This document shows positions 59,222-64,000 of a stretch of 64,000 nucleotides of DNA, one piece after another. The notes below the pieces were generated by a model, which worked only from the letters and a program-made list of their open reading frames with translations, did no database searches and was not told the origin of the DNA. Source of the stretch: Rhyzopertha dominica (lineage: Eukaryota > Arthropoda > Insecta > Coleoptera > Bostrichidae); assembly GCA_025024175.1 (NCBI GenBank), contig QCXZ01000137.1, forward strand, positions 81,592,680 through 81,656,679, in the 5' to 3' direction. The stretch's first letter is position 1. Each line of letters opens with the position of its first letter. The translations under genes were made by a program, and so were the position numbers.

Positions 59222-62200
59222 ATGGAAAACGGATTGAAAGTTGGAAAGGAGAATCCAAAAACGTCCTCGAATGTGTTTTCAAAGCTGCTTTTTGGGTAAG
59301 TTAAGGATGAAGCTTCTCGGATTTACGTATCTATCGTACTGTAAATGCTGTGAGATTAATTGGCTTGTATTCAAGGTGTGTTCTACTATGCTTTAAAAAT
59401 TATATCATTAATAAGTATATATTGCAACCAGTTTGTCGTGAAAATAATCCAAATCTTCTAAAACAAAACTTGTGCTACACTTTGGTGGACAAGTTGTTAA
59501 AATGAAAAGTTTAATACTACATTTTAATCAACTTAACCATCGCATTTTATAATGCAATATGCCACTGCCGATGAGGTAATATAATAATTAATGCATAAAG
59601 ACATTATTTAACACTCTACTAGACTCTCCTGACTGTAGTCATCGTCAGAAGTACAGTAAATACGCAGGAAGAATCATAAAATTGAGTTATACACACAAGT
59701 ACATCAGAAATTGTCTTTGCTTTTCAATAACAAATATTTTGTGCTTTGTGCCCGTCTACATGATACAAACTTTAAAGTTAAAGTAAAGTTCAAAATTAAG
59801 AGAAATTGCTTCTTTTTCCACTGAGCCAAAACGTAGTAGACATAAGTATAGGTAATTTCTTATTGGGTATTCAAAACAGGTATAATATCTTTAAAGAATA
59901 TTCTTATAGTTTTCTTGTAAATATCAGTTTCCTAGTTTTGACTTATGCAATTAATACATATCTTAGTCTTGATGAAGGTGTTCTTATTAATTAATAATCA
60001 CTAGTATTACAATTCTTTTTTTTAAATAGCTGGGCAGTGGAGCTCGTCAAGAAAAGTGCACAACGTTCCTTGAAAATCAGCGACCTCTACAAAGTTCTTC
60101 CACCAGACGAATCGGAAAAATTAGCCAATCGTTTGGAAAGGCACTGGGAGAATGAACTTGCTAAGTCTAAGACCAAGAAATATAAACCCAGTCTGTTCAA
60201 GGCGTTGTTTCGAACATTTTTCGTCAGCTACATGATACAGGGAATACTTCAGTTTATACAATTTGCTTTAATTAGGTAAGCTTTATAAGAAAAATTATAA
60301 CATTTTTTTAAATAAAATTGAAGTGAAGTTTTTAATTTACCACGTTTTTTGATTTTACTAAAGAGTGTAAAATAATATCTATTCGTCCCATATAGATTTA
60401 TGAAATTTATGAAATATTATATCTATTACACCTAGGAAAGTGTCTTTTCCTCACTTGTAATACCACTAACTATTACAGGACGTACCAGCCTGTCATTCTA
60501 GCACAACTAATAAATAGTTTTTCGTCAACTTCTCAAGTCCAGAATACCACTACTGATATGTACGTGTCCAGTGGAGTTCTCGTAGCAGTTACATTTATTT
60601 TAATATTCATGAATCATCACAGTAATCTCGACTTATCAAATATTGGTATGAGAATTAGAGTGGCTAGCAGTTCATTGGTTTACAGAAAGGTATGTATCCT
60701 TCCAATGATATTTTCGCGCTTACATTTGTATTTTTGTAGCTTTTACGTCTAAGCAGGGTAACTTCTGAACAAGCTGCATCCGGACAAATCGTTAACTTGC
60801 TATCCAATGACGTCAACCGTTTCGACATGGTGGCGATATTTCTTCACTTCTTGTGGATAACGCCGGTTCAGGTTGCAATCTTAACTTACTACATTTGGCA
60901 GCAGGTTGGGATAGCATCGCTTTCGGGAGTAGTTTTGTTAGCAGTTTTGACGGTTCCTCTCCAGGGATATCTGACAAAACTGACCACTGCTTTGCGGCTT
61001 AAAGCTGCCTTAAGAACCGACAACCGCGTGAAGAAGATGAATGAGATCATCAACGGTATACAGGTGATAAAAATGTACGCGTGGGAAAAGCCATTTGAAG
61101 CCATAGTGAAGACGCTTAGGATTGATGAAATCAAGGTTTTGACTTATTTGGCCTATATGAAAGGAATTTTTTTGAGCTTCTCTGTATTTACTGAGAGACT
61201 GGCGTTGTACATAACTGTAGTATGCTACGTGCTTCTTGGCAACACGATAACAGCGGAAAAGGCGTTTTCCATGGTGCAGTTCTTCAACAATTTGCAGCTG
61301 AGCGTCGCTATCTTCTTTCCGATGGCTGCGAACATAGGAGCTGAAACCTTGGTAACGATTGGAAGACTAGAAGAGTTTCTTGCTTTGGAGGAGCGACCAC
61401 CTCTTGCTATAGAAAGAGGCAGCGACAAAAGCATCGCTGTCAGTAAAGTTGATGCATCGTGGGTTCCTCAGTTTAAGACCCTTAGCAATCTGAACGTCAA
61501 TGTGAAGCCCGGGACTCTGTGTGCAGTAATTGGACCAGTTGGCTCGGGAAAGAGTTCCTTCCTTCAACTTCTGCTTGGTGAGCTTTATCCTGAATCTGGT
61601 AGTATTAGGGTAGGTGGTACAGTGTCATATGCATCGCAAGAGCCTTGGTTGTTCGTGTCGACAGTGCGGAGAAACATCCTCTTCGGAGAGAAGTATGAGA
61701 GAGAACACTATCGTGCGGTAGTTAAAGTTTGTGCTCTTGAACGCGACTTCGAGTTGTTTTCCGAAGGTGACAAGACTTTTGTTGGTGAGAGAGGCGTTTC
61801 TCTTAGCGGTGGCCAGAGGGCTAGGATAAATTTAGCTAGAGCTGTTTACAAAAACGCGGACGTTTATCTCCTGGATGACCCCCTGTCTGCTGTTGATACC
61901 CATGTAGGAAAGCAACTGTTTCAGGATTGTATCCTGGATCACCTTAAAGGAAAAACCAGGATTCTTGTGACGCATCAGTTGCAGTATTTGAAAGCAGCTG
62001 ATCATATTATTGTTCTGAGTAAGGGAGAAATAGAAGCACAGGGAACTTTTGATGAGTTATCGAAAAGTAATGTTGATTTTACCAAGTTGTTGCTTGCTGC
62101 TGGTGAGGAAGAGACTGAAANGCGACACCAGGAAGTAGATATCAGGAGGCTTTCCGTCATTTCAGCTACGGTGAGTTTGCAATTAATCTTAAACTCGTAT

Positions 62201-64000
62201 TTGGATTATTTTCCTAGTCTTCTATGAATGGTAGTTATTCATAATAATTTAATTAAATGTAACAATAAAACGTACTATGTTGGTCCACTTCTGCTTTTGC
62301 AAATGTAGATATGATTTTGTCATAATTTGATGAATAGAAGGATACACATATTTGCGAGTCTACCAGAAAAACTTTCTTTTCTATTGGAATCAATATGAAT
62401 ATATCATTTAGTAGAAACTACAATTATTAGCCTTCAATATGTTTTCTTATCCGCAGTGATTATTATCATGAGATGAACCTTATTCTCGTTTATTATTTTT
62501 TTTTAACAAAGCCTACTGAAAATACTGCATTACTAAAATTCAAATATCTAGAAAAGGTTATATCGCAGAGAATTGTAATATGTAAAATGGAAGAACAAGT
62601 ATATTGCCCAGAAAAATAAAATTTACCACTAAAATTTATTGAAGTATTTCATTATTTTCAAAAGTTATTAAAATGTAGGAATGAAATGTGGTTGCACTAT
62701 ATACTATTACCTATACTGACCACATTGTGCCTGTACATGTTCCTTTTTGCAGAGATTTAGTAATTTTAGGCTGCTGTGAAGTATATGCGATGAGTCGCTT
62801 TGCTGAAATTCATATTTGTTTCCACTGTAGCTTTACAACTTCCCAGATGAGTATGTATTTATAAATTGCCTTTGTGTACTTCTTTTCGATATTTTATGAA
62901 TTTGCTGCAGAGGTCTCTACTGGCTGATCTTTCTTATTATATTAAGTTAAACAACGATTTTAATTTAGGAAACATAATCTTACCTATTTTATGTACCACG
63001 AATCCCGACTAGCGGAAATTAAAATATAGGTACTCAACGAAAACAAATATTGTCACTAGATATTGAGTGTTCTAAAATTACTTGTGTACTAGATAAACAC
63101 GTCTAGCAACATAAACAGATCATTTTATTCATACGATAATGTTTACATAAAATTTCGCATTTGACCGATTTTTCTGTAACGAGTACAAGGAGAAGTAAAT
63201 TATTTGGGATGCCCTTATCTCTGTTTATGGAAAAATATAAATATAAAACGTCCATGTAGATAGTTTTATCTGTAGGTAAGGCAGCCTTGGGATTTAAAAA
63301 ACAAACAATGCTAGCCAAATCTCGACACAATAATTGTATCACAATTCATTCTTAATTTATACCAGATCTTTCTTTATTCGCCTTACAGAGTTTAAAAAGT
63401 GTGGAAGCAAGATCTGAAGTCGCAGAGTTCGAAGAACAAAACGAAGAAACTTACAACGAGAAGCAAGAGTTCGGGGTCTACAAGGAATACATTACAGCAG
63501 GAGCGGGATCTTGCCTCTTAATCACGTTACTTTTCCTTTTGATACTTGCGCAAGTTGTGACCAATGCCGCAGACCTATGGCTAAGATACTGGACTGACGA
63601 AGAAGCTAAAAAGATCGAAATTGANGTAAACTGCGCCTTAGCAACTCCTTATCTGGATTTCGAGAATACAACAAACACTAATACAACATACGAAATTTGT
63701 ACAAGTGCAGATACTATAGACACGAACCTGGCGATTTATATCTACAGTGGCCTAATGGTTGGATGCATAGTGACGACCATATTTCGCTCAATAATGTGCT
63801 TGAAAATTGTGATGAAAGCGTCGAGGATGCTGCACAATAGGATGTTTTATACATTGATAAGAACACCAATGAGATTTTTCGATACTAATCCCAGTGGAAG
63901 GATTTTAAATAGATTTTCAAGGGACATGGGCGCCATTGATGAAGTGTTGCCGAGGGTAATCTTAGAGACACTGCAGGTACAGATTTGACCAACGCTCTAG
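59222..64000 (+). CDS. ABC transporter, ABCC subfamily (MRP4-like), 3' part beyond the window
   Basis: Exons 59222-59295, 60030-60275, 60479-60689, 60740-62170 and 63389-63976 join in frame (850 residues visible); the last ends at a good donor (CTGCAG|GTACAG), so the gene continues. ABCC proteins are ATP-driven exporters of conjugates and other organic anions. The start MENGLKVGKENPKTSS is soluble; there is no extra N-terminal TMD0, as in short MRPs such as ABCC4. TMD1 follows (VKKMNEIINGIQVIKMYAWE is the conserved intracellular loop). NBD1 has Walker A GPVGSGKSS (from residue 442), signature LSGGQRAR (532), Walker B VYLLDDPLS (Asp556/557) and the H-loop VTHQ. NBD1 lacks nothing obvious. TMD2 begins in the last exon, with Asn-rich FENTTNTNTTYE, likely glycosylated outside, and MRFFDTNPSGRILNRFSRDM. 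Single Ns lie at two codons. The second NBD is not in the window. Confidence 0.93.

Noticed and set aside
1..64000. CRISPR arrays, bacterial operons, ribosome binding sites, tRNA or rRNA genes
   Set aside because: Not expected in an insect nuclear genome (CRISPR, RBS) and no cloverleaf or rRNA-like sequence was noticed by eye; a tRNAscan run would be decisive for tRNAs.

Overview
The window is nuclear DNA of an insect, most likely a beetle (inference). Signs are AT-rich sequence, short GT-AG introns of about 45-60 nt mixed with kilobase introns, a TATA plus TCAGT core promoter, and a typical insect transposon load (mariner, a DD41D-type Tc1/mariner relative, FLYWCH-MULE, CR1/Jockey-type non-LTR and Penelope-like fragments). 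Scattered single Ns mark assembly ambiguity.

Layout. 1-34 kb is gene-poor and holds mostly mobile-element material. It contains one structurally intact DD41D-type transposon at the left edge, a 5'-truncated non-LTR element, a broken FLYWCH-MULE transposase, a 1.7-kb foldback-like element, a THAP zinc-finger fragment, a defective mariner copy, an old mariner relic on the other strand, and at least seven small reverse-transcriptase fragments. Between them lie unique, more GC-balanced islands without coding potential that may be regulatory.

34.6-46.8 kb is a compact block of host genes whose exons I could join in frame. They are an intronless MBD2/3-type gene with half of its methyl-CpG-binding domain missing (-), an unrecognised coiled-coil gene head-to-head with it (+), a Ro60/TROVE gene of six exons (-), and a RABL6 gene of eight exons (+), head-to-head with Ro60.

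46.8-51.3 kb is an intergenic stretch with a second mariner copy (perfect 30-bp terminal repeats, TA target site) and an imperfect direct repeat. 51.3-58.2 kb is a 14-exon GH31 alpha-glucosidase related to glucosidase II alpha, with a clear TATA/initiator promoter. 59.2-64 kb is the first half of an ABCC (MRP4-like) transporter that runs off the right edge.

The host genes do not form an operon. They cover chromatin (MBD2/3), small-RNA quality control (Ro60), GTPase signalling (RABL6), carbohydrate trimming or digestion (GH31) and export (ABCC). The observations most worth checking are the MBD2/3 copy without most of its MBD, the Ro60 whose metal-binding MIDAS is degenerate, the intact DD41D-type transposon, the two near-identical mariner copies with different lesions, and the 1.7-kb foldback-like element.
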